A stretch of 64,000 nt of DNA from Epiperipatus broadwayi (GCA_028023455.1 JAQFVV010000050.1:3226626-3290625); one strand, 5' to 3'; shown: positions 23,050 through 36,130, counted from the first letter of the stretch. Made by a program: numbers and translations. Notes: a model not told the origin generated them from the letters alone.

Positions 23050-26000
23050 ACAGATAAGGTAGAGAAACAAAAAAATAGAGATATTTATGTTATGGTAGGG
23101 ACAAATAATTTGTCAGAACCATCTGTAATGGATGAGTACAAAGAATTGATTAGTAATTTGAATAAGGTTAAAGGAAGAGTAGGAGTAGTTAAATTACTAC
23201 CAAGATTTGACATAGGTATATATTAGATAGGGCATATTCTATAAATGAGAGATTGAAAAAAATCATGTGAGAAAAATAATGTCATGTTTGTCAATATGTG
23301 AATTTTTTTTTTATTAATAAAAGGGAGTTATATATTAAAGATGGATTGCACTTAGCAAAACAAGGAGGAAAAGTTTTAGGGAGTTTGATTTATACATAAT
23401 ATTATAATTTGGGAAACTTATAAAGAGGGGTGGGGTTTAAATTGCAGTATTATCATAAAAAGGTTAAAAATGGATGAGCTGTAAGAGGTAAAAAAAGAAT
23501 AGCTGATTTAAATATAAATGTAAGTGGGGAGAGAGAATATATCTGTAAAACCAATGATAAACAAACTAATTATAAATGTAATAAAAAAAAGAGTAAAAAG
23601 AATTTATAAAAAGGTAGTAAGAAAGAAAAAAATGTTAAAATTAGATATTTGAATATGCAAAGTGGTAGGAGACCAGGACAGTGGCTGCAATTAAACAAAG
23701 TAGTTAAAAATGAAGAGCTTAAGGTACTAGCAGTAATGAAAACACATTTAAGCAAAAAAGAAACTACACTGGAAAATTTGATATGGCAGGATATAAAGAA
23801 AAAAGAAAAAAGTGGTGGTCTGGGAGTTATCTCAAAAAAATATTTAAATACTGTAAAGAGTTAAGAATATTTGTGGTTTATGATAAAAGTTAGAAAGACA
23901 TTAACAGATGGTGGTTATAGTGTACATGGCCATTGTACATAGTTAAACTATAATGGAAGTAGAACAGTGGCATATATGAATGGCTAGTTAAAGATATACA
24001 GAGATTTGAAAAAAAGTGGGAACAAAATTATGGTTATAGGGGATATGAATGGACATATTGAAGAAATTGATAATGTGAATAACAAGAATGGACAGTTCTG
24101 ATTTTTTTTTTGTCAGAGAGTGAATTTGAGCATTAGAAATTTATTGAATATATAATATAGAGAGTGTACCAATAGTTCAAACAAGCTCTTATTTAATAAG
24201 TGCAGTAAGAGAAAATATTTAAAATCTCTATCTAGAATATTCTTATTCCCAGACCAATTGTTTTCAAGCTTATGGCTCATCTTTATGAGGGGCAATACAC
24301 ATGATCTAAAAATAATATATTTCATACAATAGATTATGCATTAGTAGAAAAAGAGGAAATGAATAAAGTACAAAAAATTAGTGTTTCATAATGAAGAAAG
24401 AGTGTTCATATTTTTTTATAATAAAAATAGTTAGTACTGTGATGGAAAATAATAAAAGTAAAAATGATAGTGAAAGATGTGGATGGAGAATAAATGATAA
24501 GAATAGTTTGAGAACATAAAAAAAGAAATCATGGAAAAGTTTGTTAGGAATGAATATAAGGACTGGTGTGGTGAGGTAGAAAAAGTGATAGAGTTTTAGA
24601 TATGAATATTCAGAAAAATAAAAGTAATAGCAAAGTGAGAATTAGTAAAATTGTAAAAGGGAGGAAAAAGCATGTAGAGAATATAAATGTGCTATTAAAG
24701 ACAAAGAAACCGAAAAAGATATTAATATTAAATGGTAAAACTATTTTTTAAAAAAATGACTAAAATAGATAATTATGTAGAGAGAAATGAAATTAAATAG
24801 TAAATTATTGAAGGATATTAATAAAAGTGGAAGTGGTGGGAGTAAAAAAAAATTGAAATATATTAAAAAAAGTAATACATGAAAGAGAGAAATAATATTA
24901 TTAAATGATGAGGAAAAAGTGTGTTGCTCTAGAGAAGAATTCCAGTCAATCTTAAATAATTATGTAATGGATATAGAAAAGATGTTAGATGTGAAGAACA
25001 GAGCGATAACAAACATAAAAGTGCATAGTAATAAAATATTAGTTTTACAGAAAGTGAATTCAATGAGGCAGGGTAGAAACTGAAAAGTGGAAAAGCAAGG
25101 TGTTTAGAAAAATGAGCAGCAGAGATAATGACAAATTTAGGAAATAGGGCAAAATTAAATCTATTATCATGGTTTAATAAGATGGTACAGAAGACAAAAT
25201 TTCTAGATAGCTGAAATAATACAAAAGTAAGACTATTATTTAATGGAAAAGGTAAGGAACATTAAAAGATAAACAATTATAAACTAATATCGGTAACATC
25301 AGTAATATATAAAGATTTTTTATACATGGAAACTGAAAGGATGGAAAAATGGATAGAAGATAATAACATATTGGGAAAAATTCAAGGAGATTTTAGAATG
25401 GATAAGCCTAGAGGAGATAATTTATGTGTAATCATACAACTTATAGATATGAGTAGAAATACAGATAGACAATTATATATAGTATATATTGATATAGAAA
25501 AGGCATATGATCCAGTAAATAAAAATAGCTTATTGATAAGTTTACTTTGGGAATGAATAAAGCTTTAGTGGATCTTATTAAGAGATTATATGAAAATAAT
25601 TACTATATGTATCAATTAGGAAATATAGAATCAGAATTAAAAATGAGGTGGGACTGAGAAAAGAATGCCTAATATTAACTATTTTGCTTTTGTTATATTT
25701 GAGAAAAATGGAGAGAGAGAGAGAGAGCAATAGAGAGACTAGAAAAGATGTCGAGGTATCATTAATAGATAGCAAGACATTGTATACATTATCAGGTCTT
25801 TTACTTGCTGATACCTTCTTGTGCACAGAAAGTAGGGAAGATATGGGAGTTATGTTGAAGATGTGTGAAGAAAAATCAAAAGTAATAATGAAAAATGCTG
25901 GTGAAAGAAAGAGAAATATTTTTTATTAGGGAATATAAAGTTAAATGTGGTGAATAGGTATAACTATTTGGGACTTGAGTAATCAGAGAAATTGCTTGGA

Positions 26001-27050
26001 TGAATGTAGCAAAGAAAAAAAGAGACTGATAAAAGAATTAACAATGTTTTCATATAATAAATATGATGTAGCAAGAATTGTATAGAAAAGAGTGGCAATA
26101 GCAAGGTTAACTTATGGGCATGATGCATTATGCACTAGTAAAAGGGTGTTAGATTATTTAAAAATATATAAAGAGAAGTAAAAAGGCATGTATTAGTTGC
26201 AGATGTGTGGATGGCACAGGAGGTGATACAAAGAGAAATGAGATGGTTAAGATTTTATATGACAGATGCAAAAAGCAAAATGAAAATGTTCAGTAGATTG
26301 CAATTTATGGATAGTAAAAGAATAGCTAAAATAGTATTTAATTTGGTTATGAGTAAAGGACAGGCAACAATATGGGTGAGAAAGGTAGTATGGTATGCAG
26401 AAGATTTGGCTTAGTATCAGTATACTTATAAAAAGGGTGGGATGATTGTATAAGTAAGATTGTTAAGTGTTATAGTGGCAAAGAATGGGGTAGAAGAACA
26501 GATGCATTAATAAAAAATAGGGAGTTGGAAAGTTTGAGATATAATATGGAGAATAAAAAAGAGTTTACATGCATAACAGAATATTGGATGTGAGTTAATT
26601 TACAATATGAGTTAATTTACAATAATAGCAAGGAAAGTTGAAAAAATATGACTTGCTTTAGTTTGTAAGTTATGTAAGGAAGGCATAGAAAATATTATAC
26701 ATTTGCTAATTCAATGTGCATGCTTTCAAGCAGAAAGGATAGAAATAATAAACTTGTGGTAGAATAAATATAAACAACATGAGTATACAGAAAATGGGTT
26801 CTTGGTTTTTATGCTGGGTTTGGAAAAGTATATGGGAGGGGGTCTAGATATAAAGGTCATAGAGTGGGTAAAGATGATGTTGTGGAAATGGGATGGAGCA
26901 AGATATATAAGAATATGGGAAAAACATAGGATGGAGAATGGGAGGGAAGGTTAAAGTGGCTAACCGGTTTCTCTGGGAATAGGGGCTGAGAGTTTCCTGA
27001 CTTTGATAAAAGAGAAGCCATAGCAAATTGCATTACATTGCATACTATTA
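23050..27050 (+). mobile_element. CR1/L2-group LINE with esterase, endonuclease and RT, degraded
   Basis: Domains appear in the order expected for a CR1/L2-type LINE. The SGNH-type esterase reads IYVMVGTNNLS (23079-23115), VKLLPRFD and the DGLHL block (about 23340-23355). The AP endonuclease reads IRYLNMQSGRRPG, THLSKKE, KSGGLGVISKK, VIGDMNGHI (about 24030) and FHTIDYALVEKEE (24325-24363). RT starts near 25030: IQGDFRMDKPRGDN, motif A YIVYIDIEKAYDPVN (25476-25520) and a damaged motif C, LLLADTFLC (25795-25823). A C-terminal zinc-type stretch CKLCKEGIENIIHLL lies near 26660-26710, and the 3' tail carries GCATTACATTGCATAC. Many stops and frameshifts make it non-functional. Clade assignment rests on the esterase plus domain order. 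Confidence 0.82.
24165..24315 (-). mobile_element. Hammerhead-like family 2 fragment inside the LINE endonuclease
   Basis: The endonuclease reading is interrupted between about 24165 and 24320. On the minus strand this interval contains GATGAGCC, ATAAGCTTGAAAAC and GGTCTGGGAAT, in the order of family 2 hammerheads (compare 986-1014), with a decayed 5' core. This suggests a small family 2-like insertion into the LINE. Confidence 0.4.
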
Positions 27051-28908
27051 ATATATATATATATATATATATTACACTAAACAGAGCAATAAAACATTAA
27101 GTTTTTTTTTTGTTTATACGACATAAAATATTTGTTGCTATGTTTTTTTTTTTCAGTTTTAATTATTCATATTCACAAAATATAATAGGCTTTATTTATT
27201 TCTAATTTACAATATTAATCTCGTAATACTTGGTACATTGACTGTTTTGATAAAATTAAAATAAAGCTGAAGAAACAACTAGTTTGTAAAATGAAAGTGT
27301 ACTTTACTAAAAAAAACTCAAAGATTGAAATTTAAATGGAGTGAGATTTATTACGTAAATTCAGATTATTCAAATTCTCAGCAAGTTCTCATTCTGATGT
27401 AGATAGAATTAATTTTCTGGTATAAAGAGTGTTTTTAAATGGATTAAATTATGCTTTATTTTTTTTGTAAAAAAAGATTTTAGATATGAAAATGCAATAA
27501 ATAAAGTTGAATAGAGAATCAGAAATTAGAAGATGTAATCACCAATAAATTGCTGTGAGAAAATTAAAGAATATATTTTAAGAAAATTATAAATAAAAAA
27601 TCTCTAAGGGATAATGTTGGATTACATATTATGAAACAACACTTTTCAAAAGCTGAAACATCCTTAATAGATAATTCAACAAGTGACCACTGCTAATAAT
27701 ATTTTTTTGATAAAATTTTCATTCCGTCACTCATTCTTGAAACAAGTATGAAGATTTCTGAAAAGCATAAATAACTCTAAAATGCATTTCATGCTAAACC
27801 AACATTTTTCACTTGACTTCATAATCTCATACATATTTTCATCATTTGTTTAGTATTTATGAGTATCAATTTGTTAAAAGTTAATGCATATGTAAATGTG
27901 TTTAGGTTTAATTAAAAACAGACATATTACTTTTTAACTCAGATTTAAGGTTTTCGTCTGGACTAGAAATAATATGTAGTTTAATAACTGATTAGTAATA
28001 ATCATTAATGTGTTTATCTAATTTGGTCTCTGTAAAAGTTGTGAGTTCACAAAACTTGATACTTGTAAATCAAATTGCAAATAATGTTGATGTTTTTAAA
28101 ATTTCAAAATACTCCAATGAATTTAACTTAAATCTTAAGTGATTGTTTTAATTAAACTTTGAACAGATATTCGATAATGCTTTACATAAATATATGGAAT
28201 AAAAACAATTCATTAATACATTTTCCAATGATTTAAAAGAATAAATGAAGAAAAAATATATATAAAAAGCAATTAAAAGTCTACGTCTATAAAATAATGT
28301 TAAAATAAAATAATTAAACTATTTAGGAGAGAGGATAAAGTTTTAAATATAATAGTTTAATATTGTGAAATGCTTATAAAAAATATTATAATATACAATG
28401 AAATCAGTGACAGTTTCTGCATCAAGCTTTTCTTGCATGGTGATATTTTTCACTTTAATTTTTAAAAATTTGAATTATGCAGACTATCTGCATAAAATCA
28501 TTTTTGTGGACTTAAAATTGAATACTGATTTTAAAATGACAATCACAATTAAACGTTGATCTTTATTTCACAGTACATACCATGAATTGATATTTCAGAG
28601 TTTGTGCATAGAGGTTGTTGGAGAAATTCTTATAAAATATAATATAAATATAAAAATGAATGTTAAAGAAAATCTAAATACTTCTACTTCCAATGCTATA
28701 AAACTTTATTAGAGAGGAATGCTATTTTATCAATAAAAAAAAAAAATGAAAGTATAATTATAATGCAAAGATGTCATCATATAATTTACCATTGAATATA
28801 TTTACGACACACTATAAAAAATAAAAGAACTCAGTAATTGAATTACATATAATAAAAACGGAATTCATTTGATGATAAACATTGAAAAATAAATAAATAT
28901 ATATATAT
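27051..28908. other. AT-rich non-coding DNA
   Basis: No gene. A decayed family 1 relic on the minus strand at about 27790-27830 (GGTTTAGCATGAAATGCAT) is the only recognisable repeat. Confidence 0.5.
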
Positions 28909-30128
28909 TGTAATGATATATAAATATGTCGTTACATTAAATTGAAATAAAAACTTTTAAGTTCGCAAATAAAAAAAAAAAAACAAAAAAAAAAAAAACT
29001 AAATGCTAAAATTAAAATGTTTGTTAAACGTATATATTCGCACAGATGATTAAACTTTAAAAAAATTTTTTTTTTATATAATAAAAAAAGGATATTTGAA
29101 CGTATTTTTTTATAAAAAAATACAAGATTTAAATATAAAAATATTTTAATAAATAAATAACGTAATTTAAAATAAAAACAGGTATTAATTAATTCCTGTA
29201 ATCTGTAAATGGAAATGATTGTTTATTAATTGAAAAGCAAGCCAGCCTTGGGCTCTTGTGTAATTAAAAAGTCAGATCAAAATTAGATAAGGAATAAAGA
29301 ATTAGTTTGACCAATGGAAGCACCAAGCCTCAGCCGGACCTGAATGAAAAGGATGGATTGGTGACGTTTTGTTGGTTCAATCCATAGGAGGACTATAAAA
29401 AGAAAAATATTGAGTTCCAGTCAGTTTTCAAACTTGATTTGGGGAGATGAACAACAAGACGCACTTGTCGTTTTCTCTCACTTATTTTATAAAAAAAATG
29501 AAAAGACTGTGATACCAAAATGGAACCAGCTAATGCCACCTCCAGAACATTATTTTCCAATGGAGACATCGTGGGAATTAAAAAACAGGAACCTGGACTC
29601 TTCTACCGTAAGCTATATTGACAAGAATTCTAAATTTAAAAATAATCAAGAACTTTCGTTCAAACTTATAAACTTCTATCTGTCTTTTAAGTTTAAAAGC
29701 AATTGATAATGTGTAATTTTATATATGTTTGCGTTTGATAAAAAAATCATTTCCATTTATTATTTTATTTGTATTAATATTTATTGTTTAAATTTTAACT
29801 GAGGGAATTTAAGGTTGGGTATAGACCATTGCATAGATTCGTTAGCGGTTGATAATGTTGTGGTTTTCACATTCGATTACAATATATAAGTCAATATAGG
29901 TCATTGCAAGCATCTTACGATGAATGCTATTGGGTTTTGTTTATTCCCTATGCAATTGACATTATTGATGATTTTGTATTTTGATTGGTTGTGTTTATTT
30001 TGAAATGTTTTTAACCGTGGAATCTGTGCAGCTGATCTATACTCGACATTATAAAACAAATTATATAAAATTCACCTGTGCGAACATAATAAATGTTAAA
30101 TTTAATTTGGGCGTGAATGGCTGTATAG
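28909..30128 (+). mobile_element. L repeat, copy 1, 5' part with TATA-like promoter
   Basis: Starts TGTAATGATATATAAATATG and matches the second copy from 45552 (TGTAACGG...). A TATA-like CTATAAAAAG at about 29393-29402 is followed by an initiator-like TCAGTTTTC. The block at 29200-29400 is GC-richer and best conserved between copies. This would suit an LTR-type or other RNA polymerase II promoter of a retroelement, but no protein domain is seen. A 98-codon frame at 29410-29706 is broken by stops in the second copy, so I do not call it a gene. Confidence 0.6.
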
Positions 30129-31905
30129 ATTTGTAAAGTTATATATAGTTTAAGGGAGGGTAATCTTAGGTTATTCATTTTATAGTTGAATTAGCTCAAT
30201 GGATTGGATATATTTGTGTAATTAGTAGATGTAGTATGAGATCCGCTATGGGCAGGATTGCATATATATGCCACACACCTTCTGTTTGCCTATGGATGGG
30301 TTTGTAAGATGGCAAAGGACCGCAATCTATTCCTATGGAGTTTTATGTTTATTGTTCTACTCGCCAACAGATGTAGCATTCCTGTTGGTGGAGAGACAAT
30401 GTCTTCTCTAACTCTACTTACTGTTCAGACGTACATTCCTGACAGTATAGTATTTTGTGTTGTCATATATTCATGCTACATTGAATACATAAATGTATCA
30501 GATGGATTGACGCCGGTTTGACTGTGAACTTTTTGGCCTAAGATTAAATAAGGGATAGAATATTTTCTTCTCAAATGCAGATCTATGTAGTCTATTCATA
30601 CTCAACAATCTTAAAATAAATATAAAATTCATCTGTAGATGATTTAAAATTTTAAAATAATAAGTTAAATTAACAGAATATTAAAATCTAAAAAAAATAA
30701 TTAATGTTGTTCCTCAAAATTTAAAAATGATTCAAAATTATATATGTGCATAAATAAATATTTTTATGTGTTAATTTCTGGCAGTGGCTTTTATTTTTTT
30801 ATATTTAAGATATAAAGTTATATTTTATAATCTCTGCTGTTCCACTGAGCTAGTGACTTGGGCTAATGATCTAAATATTTAAATAAAGTGGAATCTTAAC
30901 AGTACGTATCTGCCTACTTTATAAATTTTTCTAGGCTCAAATGCCTAGATGGCACCCATGTAGTGCAGATTGTGGTTAGATTCAATCTCCACTTGATTTC
31001 CGATCATTATAACTTATAGTTTTGTAAAGTTATATTAAGGGAGGGTAATCTTAGGTTATTCGTTTTGTAGTTGAATTGGCTCAATGGATTGAATATATTT
31101 GTGTAATTAGTAGATGTAATATAAGATCCACTATGGGCAGAATTGCATATATATGCCACACACCTTCTGTTTGCCTATGGATGGGTTTGTAAGACAGCAA
31201 AGGACCGCAATCCATTCCTATGGAGTTTTATGTTTATTGTTCTACTCGCCAACAGATATAGCATTCCTGTTGGTGGAGAGACAATGTCTTCTCTAACTCT
31301 ACTTACTGTTCAGACATACATTCCTGACAGTATAGTATTTTGTGTTGCCATATTTTCATGCTACATTGAATACATAAATGTATCAGATGGATTGGCGCCA
31401 GTTTGACTGCGAAATTTTTGGCCTAAAGTTAAATAAGGGATAGAACATTTTTCTTTTCAAATACAATCTATATAGTCTATTCATACTCGACTCACTAAAT
31501 AAATAGTAAACTCATTATTGCAATCTATTAAATGTAAATTTAAAGATTAATATAAAAATCTAAAATGTTAAACTTATTCCTCAAATTAGAATGATTTTAT
31601 ATGTGTGTAAATAAATATTTTTATGTGTTAATTTCTGGCAGTGGCTTTTTTTATTTATATTTAAGATATAAATTAAGATATAGATTATTATCTCTGTGTC
31701 TCCACTGAGCTAGTGACTTGGGATAACGATCTAAATATTAAATAAAGCGGAATCTTATCAGCGTGTATCTGCCTACTTTATAAATTTTTCTAGGCTCAAA
31801 TGTCTAGATGGCGCCCTGGTAGTTGCAGATATGAGATATGATTGACTGCTGTCTCCACCTTCTTTTCGATCGTTATAACTGGCACCCCATGTTGGGCGCC
31901 ATTTA
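30129..31905 (+). repeat. Two tandem copies of an 885-bp module of the L repeat
   Basis: The module starting TTTGTAAAGTTATAT ... AAGGGAGGGTAATCTTAGG occurs at about 30130 and 31022. Landmarks ATGCCACACACCTTCTG and GTAACATTCCTG-like sequence repeat 885 bp apart. A single module is present in the second L copy (46780-47600). Both tandem copies keep an 87-codon open frame (30258-30521, 31143-31406). Most differences between them change the residue and the third copy is shorter and rearranged, so selection on a protein is unlikely. The module ends with GGCAGTGGCTTTTATT, TGAGCTAGTGACTTGGG and CTAGATGGC. Confidence 0.85.
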
Positions 31906-32075
31906 TAATGGTCAGGGATGATGAAATAATCCAGTCTTACCGCATCTGCTGACAGAGCACCACTAGGCTACTTTGAATCTAGAAAATTTATAGAGTCAAC
32001 AGATATGTGCTGTTAAGACTGCACCGCCAGCCCAAGTCACTAGCTCAAGTAGACACAGAAACTTATATATTTAAT
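31690..32075. repeat. Inverted repeat centred on a tRNA-Lys 3'-end match
   Basis: TGAGCTAGTGACTTGGG in the plus module end (about 31708-31724) recurs inverted at about 32030-32050, with matching flanks up to CTAGGCTCAAA (plus) and its complement near 31970-31985. Between them, at about 31881-31902, lies TGGCACCCCATGTTGGGCGC-CA. On the minus strand this begins TGGCGCCCAACATGGGG, one mismatch from the complement of the 3' end of animal tRNA-Lys(CUU). It could be a primer-binding site of a minus-strand LTR element or a tRNA-Lys-derived fragment. No gag or pol is visible. Confidence 0.6.
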
Positions 32076-34400
32076 TAAAATATATTTTTAATAAGAAAGA
32101 ATAAAAAAAGCAATCACTGTCAGTATTAATACTACTAAAAAGATTTTATTTACGTATAGAATTAATAATGCACAAACTTAAAAAATAATTTTTATAACAA
32201 AAGAAAGTTGTTTTATTCTGTTTCATTAGTTATTATTTTATTTGTTTTTAACTTTTATTCTTAATCTTAGAAGTGTTGAGTATAGATTAGCTGCCCAGAC
32301 CATGCACCTAAAAGACTTTCAAACATTTGATTCCAGGCTAAAAGTCCGCAGCCACACCAATGCTCGCTTCCAGATATATATCAGCAACCAATGCAATATG
32401 AACAGGTTAGCATCGAATCACGCTGCCAAAGTGCTTCTATCTGGTGAAGGAATCATGTATATAATATAAAGAGAACACACTATGTATGGATGGGAGAGTG
32501 GTCTTATTTTGCCGACATATCTTCTCAATCCATAGAGCTGGAATGTGTCAATGGTGCAGGAAATATGTCTGTGTCCATTTTCAATGACATGACTACCTCT
32601 TTGGAGTCATGCATTCAGTTGGACTTATCACCCTAGGTGCTAACATACTTCACATTACATTAATATAAACATCCATATATCTCTCCACCAGCATTGACAC
32701 AACTATGAAACAAATAGTCCGAAATCAAAACCCTCTTTAAAAGTAACATATTTAAACTAGTCTAGTAGCCATCTATACTCAACTAACATTTAAATCATTT
32801 TATTAATGTAATTCAAAACAAAAAATATTTAGTTTATAGTTTTAAAATCATTTTAAAATGAGCATTATATTTAACTTATTTTCTTTCCAGAAATACTATT
32901 TTAACCTACTTTTCTTTTAAATTTAATAATGCACAAATAACGATATACGTTTCTATTTTTAAATTTAAGTTTGCAATCGTAAACCCCTACCCTATCACAA
33001 ACAGATATTAATTAAGCATGAATAAAAATATAAAAAAAATACAATACATTTTTTTAAGAGATTATGTTTAAGACTTTAAATAAGAGTTTATTGAAATAAA
33101 GTTCAGGTTTGCTTGAGAGAGAAAGTCTATTATTCATTTAAGAACAGATAAAGTTCTAAGATTTTAAATTTAACAGTTTATATTTCATTTTATCTTTTAT
33201 AAATTATACTTTCCTTTATCTGTGCTCATTCCTTTGCGATGAAGATCTATGAAGACTTATGACGATATATGAAGCATTTATGCTGGTTTCTGAAGATGGG
33301 ATCCGTGGAGATGAAAGTTGCCTTCGGTCGGCCGTACTGAAGGAAGCATGATGAAGCTGATTATATCTTGGGTGACGGCGATACTAGCTTTTTAAATTTT
33401 TATTTTTATTTTCAGCAAATACAATTGAATTAAAATTTTAATTTTCTAATTCTCCAACTCTCTAACTAATTATTGTTTTGGTTTTTCCTTTTATACTCCC
33501 CAGGCACCTTATCTCTGGAATGCACGGATTCATCAAACATATTTCATTATTTATATTTTATTGGTTAATTTAGTTTGTGGCCAAGTAGATTTTGGGTTTA
33601 TAGCTAAGTAAATTTTTCCACTGAGGTCTGTGTCTGTATCTTTGGGCAGGAACTCATCTATTTCATAATCATTTCTTTAATTGTGATTTTGCCTTAAGGA
33701 TCTGTTTGTAATTTTTTTATAATTAAAAAAATCTTCGCTATTATTAAAATCAAAGGCTTTTTATTATATATTTTATTTAAAGATTAGAATCTTTGCTTCA
33801 ATTCTATAATTTATTTATTTTTTTAAAGCTTATTTTAATATTTAAATCAATCTAACGTATTAATAAATTAATAATTCATTATTTGTGCATTTTGACAGTT
33901 TGTTTTTAATTCGGTATTAGATAAAAAAAAAGTTACTATTAAAATTTAAATGTAACGCATGCATATATTCAGTTACAATATATATATATATATATTGGTT
34001 TAATAATTTTAGAACAATTCTAGATACCAATAATGCCCACATAGCCTAATACAAAATGTTGGAGAGTGATCGTTTCTTTGCTCTTAAGACAATCATTCTC
34101 TTGCATAAATTTATCTATTATTTAAATCTTGAAAAAGTATGTTAGATATTTTTCGTAGTTTATTATATATTATAATCATTTTTGTAAAATATATGTGAAA
34201 TATTTATTTTCCTGATAAGAATATGATGATTAAATTCAGATTTTATTCAAAATAATGAGAACACCATTGAAAAAATATATAATTATGTAAAGTTCAGTAT
34301 TGTGATTGGTTAAAAAAGAAATACCTCTATAATTATAGCTGTTTTTTTAATAATTTTCTTAAATAATTATAAAAGGAATTTAAAAATTTAAAATATAATT
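32076..34400. other. Unannotated DNA with two less AT-rich islands
   Basis: The islands at about 32270-32650 and 33230-33390 have more balanced composition than the surroundings. A 75-codon frame lies in the first (32242-32469) but has no recognisable domain. They could be internal parts of the neighbouring L/LTR-like element. Confidence 0.4.
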
Positions 34401-34532
34401 ATGTGACTTTGTCTTGCATGGGTGGTCGAGAGGTCAGCGCGACTGCCTTGTACTTGCAGGCAGTTGCCTGAGTTGTGGGTTCGTGTCCCAGCTGATGCTA
34501 TGACACTTTTAAAAAAAAATATGTGACTTTGT
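34401..34532 (+). mobile_element. tRNA-derived SINE, copy 3, with target-site duplication
   Basis: The SINE body is 34413-34520: box A-like TGGTCGAGAGGTC, box B-like GGTTCGTGTCC, GATGCTATGACAC, then an A-rich tail. It is flanked by ATGTGACTTTGT at 34401-34412 and 34521-34532, a 12-bp target-site duplication diagnostic of LINE-mediated insertion. Confidence 0.92.
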
Positions 34533-35039
34533 TTTGGTATTAGAAATAGAGTTCCAAATAAATTTGATTTACCTCCAAATACATTATTTTCTTAAACACA
34601 AAATAATAAAAAATATTGTCCTTATTATATATTTCATTTTATTACTTTTTCTATATTTGCAAAGTTGAAATATTATTTTAAGAATCATTTTTATTAATAT
34701 ACTTATATTTTTAAAAAATAATTTAAAATTGAGAAAATATAATAAACAATAAAGATTAATTCATGTAAAAGATAAAAGTATAACTCAAATACAATAACAG
34801 GTTATCAAAAAATATGCAAGGAGAATCTACAACTTCTAGTTACTGACAAACAGCAATTTCTAAACATTTAAAATATTTTTGTCTTCCAGAAAATGTGTTA
34901 AAAATGGCATGTATTATGTATGCATGTAATATGTCATGCTGTAAATAATTTGTTTCTCTTTTCAATGAATTTCCCCAAATATCAAATGGATTATTCTCCT
35001 GTACCTGAGGGATCAGAATGACTAATGTCAACATGGGTA
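34533..35039. other. AT-rich non-coding DNA
   Basis: No gene recognised. Confidence 0.5.
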
Positions 35040-35395
35040 GGTTGACAACATTGGCACTAATGAGGCTTTGAATGTTCCGTCATCAGATTTTCAATGAAAT
35101 GGAAGGCTGAAGAGTTGTGAGTTGAAGTAGTTTGAAGCCTGGCCATTAAAGTATGAAGATTGGCTATCTTAATATAAAGCTGAGCACTTATTGCATATAC
35201 ATGTACAGATGATATTCTGGACCAATTGATGAGTGCTGGCTAGCATGAAATATGTATATTGGTGATTATTTATCTTTTTGACATGTGTGTAATCAGGTAG
35301 GTCAGCAATATAAGATGGCATGGAGAGCTGAGGGTTGTGTAAAAGTCTGAGTTTGAATCCATTATATATTACATATATTTCTTTATGTGCAGGTG
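35040..35395 (+). mobile_element. Family 1 hammerhead-bearing repeat, single copy
   Basis: Matches the family 1 unit at 60200-60600: CATCAGATTTTCAAT, TTGAAGCCTGGCCATTAAAG, GAGCACTTATTGCATATA, then the hammerhead region at 35215-35265 and the 3' segment to GAGTTTGAATCC. The hammerhead core reads TTGATGA, with the invariant first C changed to T, so this copy should not cleave. Confidence 0.75.
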
Positions 35396-35619
35396 TAAGC
35401 CTGTACAGTGTATTAATTTAAATATTTTTTATAGTTTTTTTATTACAAAAGTTACATTTTAAAAAAAAATTTTTTTCATAGAAAAAAGCTCGGTAAATTT
35501 ATATAAAAGAATTTTAAATTGAATTAATGTATACTTTCCTTCCATGTACAATATTAATAATTTAATATTCTATAAATTTTGAAAGTGCATTGTTTAAATT
35601 ATACCTATATAGAAAGTAA

Positions 35620-36130
35620 TCAAACCTCCACACTAGTGCCATTTTTTTAAGCAAGATGATAACTGTAAGAATACTTTTGCCTCAGTGACGAAATAAAGCC
35701 TTTAAGAAAATAAGAATGACTGTCTTATTTCTAAGCTCACTTGATAATTTATGAGCCAATTTTAAGTGTCTAGTAGTGAGATCGTGAATATACAAATCAT
35801 TCACTTTAAATCCATTTCTTAATTTAATATTCTTATTAGCACTTATGAAATATTACAATTTACTTTACACAATGTTAAATTATGTAATACTCTATATATT
35901 TTATAAGCATAATGTTTAAATTGTAACTATGTAGAAAATAACCTCCATACCAGTGCTGTTTGTTCTAAACAAGATAATAACTGTAAGATTGACTCATAAA
36001 TTACCATGTGAGTTCGGAAATAAGATGATCGCTTTTAATTGTTTAAAGCCTTTTTCTTGTGGCTGGGGTGAAAGTATCTTTACTGTTATCATCTTGTTTA
36101 AAAATGTCACTAGTATGGAGGTTTGTTTAC
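35620..36130. mobile_element. MITE-like element with ~50-bp terminal inverted repeats
   Basis: AACCTCCATACCAGTG with GATAATAACTGTAAG at 35940-35990 is mirrored by CTTTACTGTTATCATCTTG with CACTAGTATGGAGGTTTG at 36075-36127. A second copy of the left end occurs at 35624-35675 (AACCTCCACACTAGTG). There is no transposase frame, so it is non-autonomous; the DNA-transposon class is not assigned. Confidence 0.7.

Noticed and set aside
29410-29706. 98-codon open frame in the L repeat
   Set aside because: Broken by stops in the second copy at about 46000-46300, so selection on a protein is unlikely.
30180-30260. tRNA-like box A (TTAGCTCAATGG) in the L module
   Set aside because: No convincing box B or cloverleaf; one partial motif is not enough.
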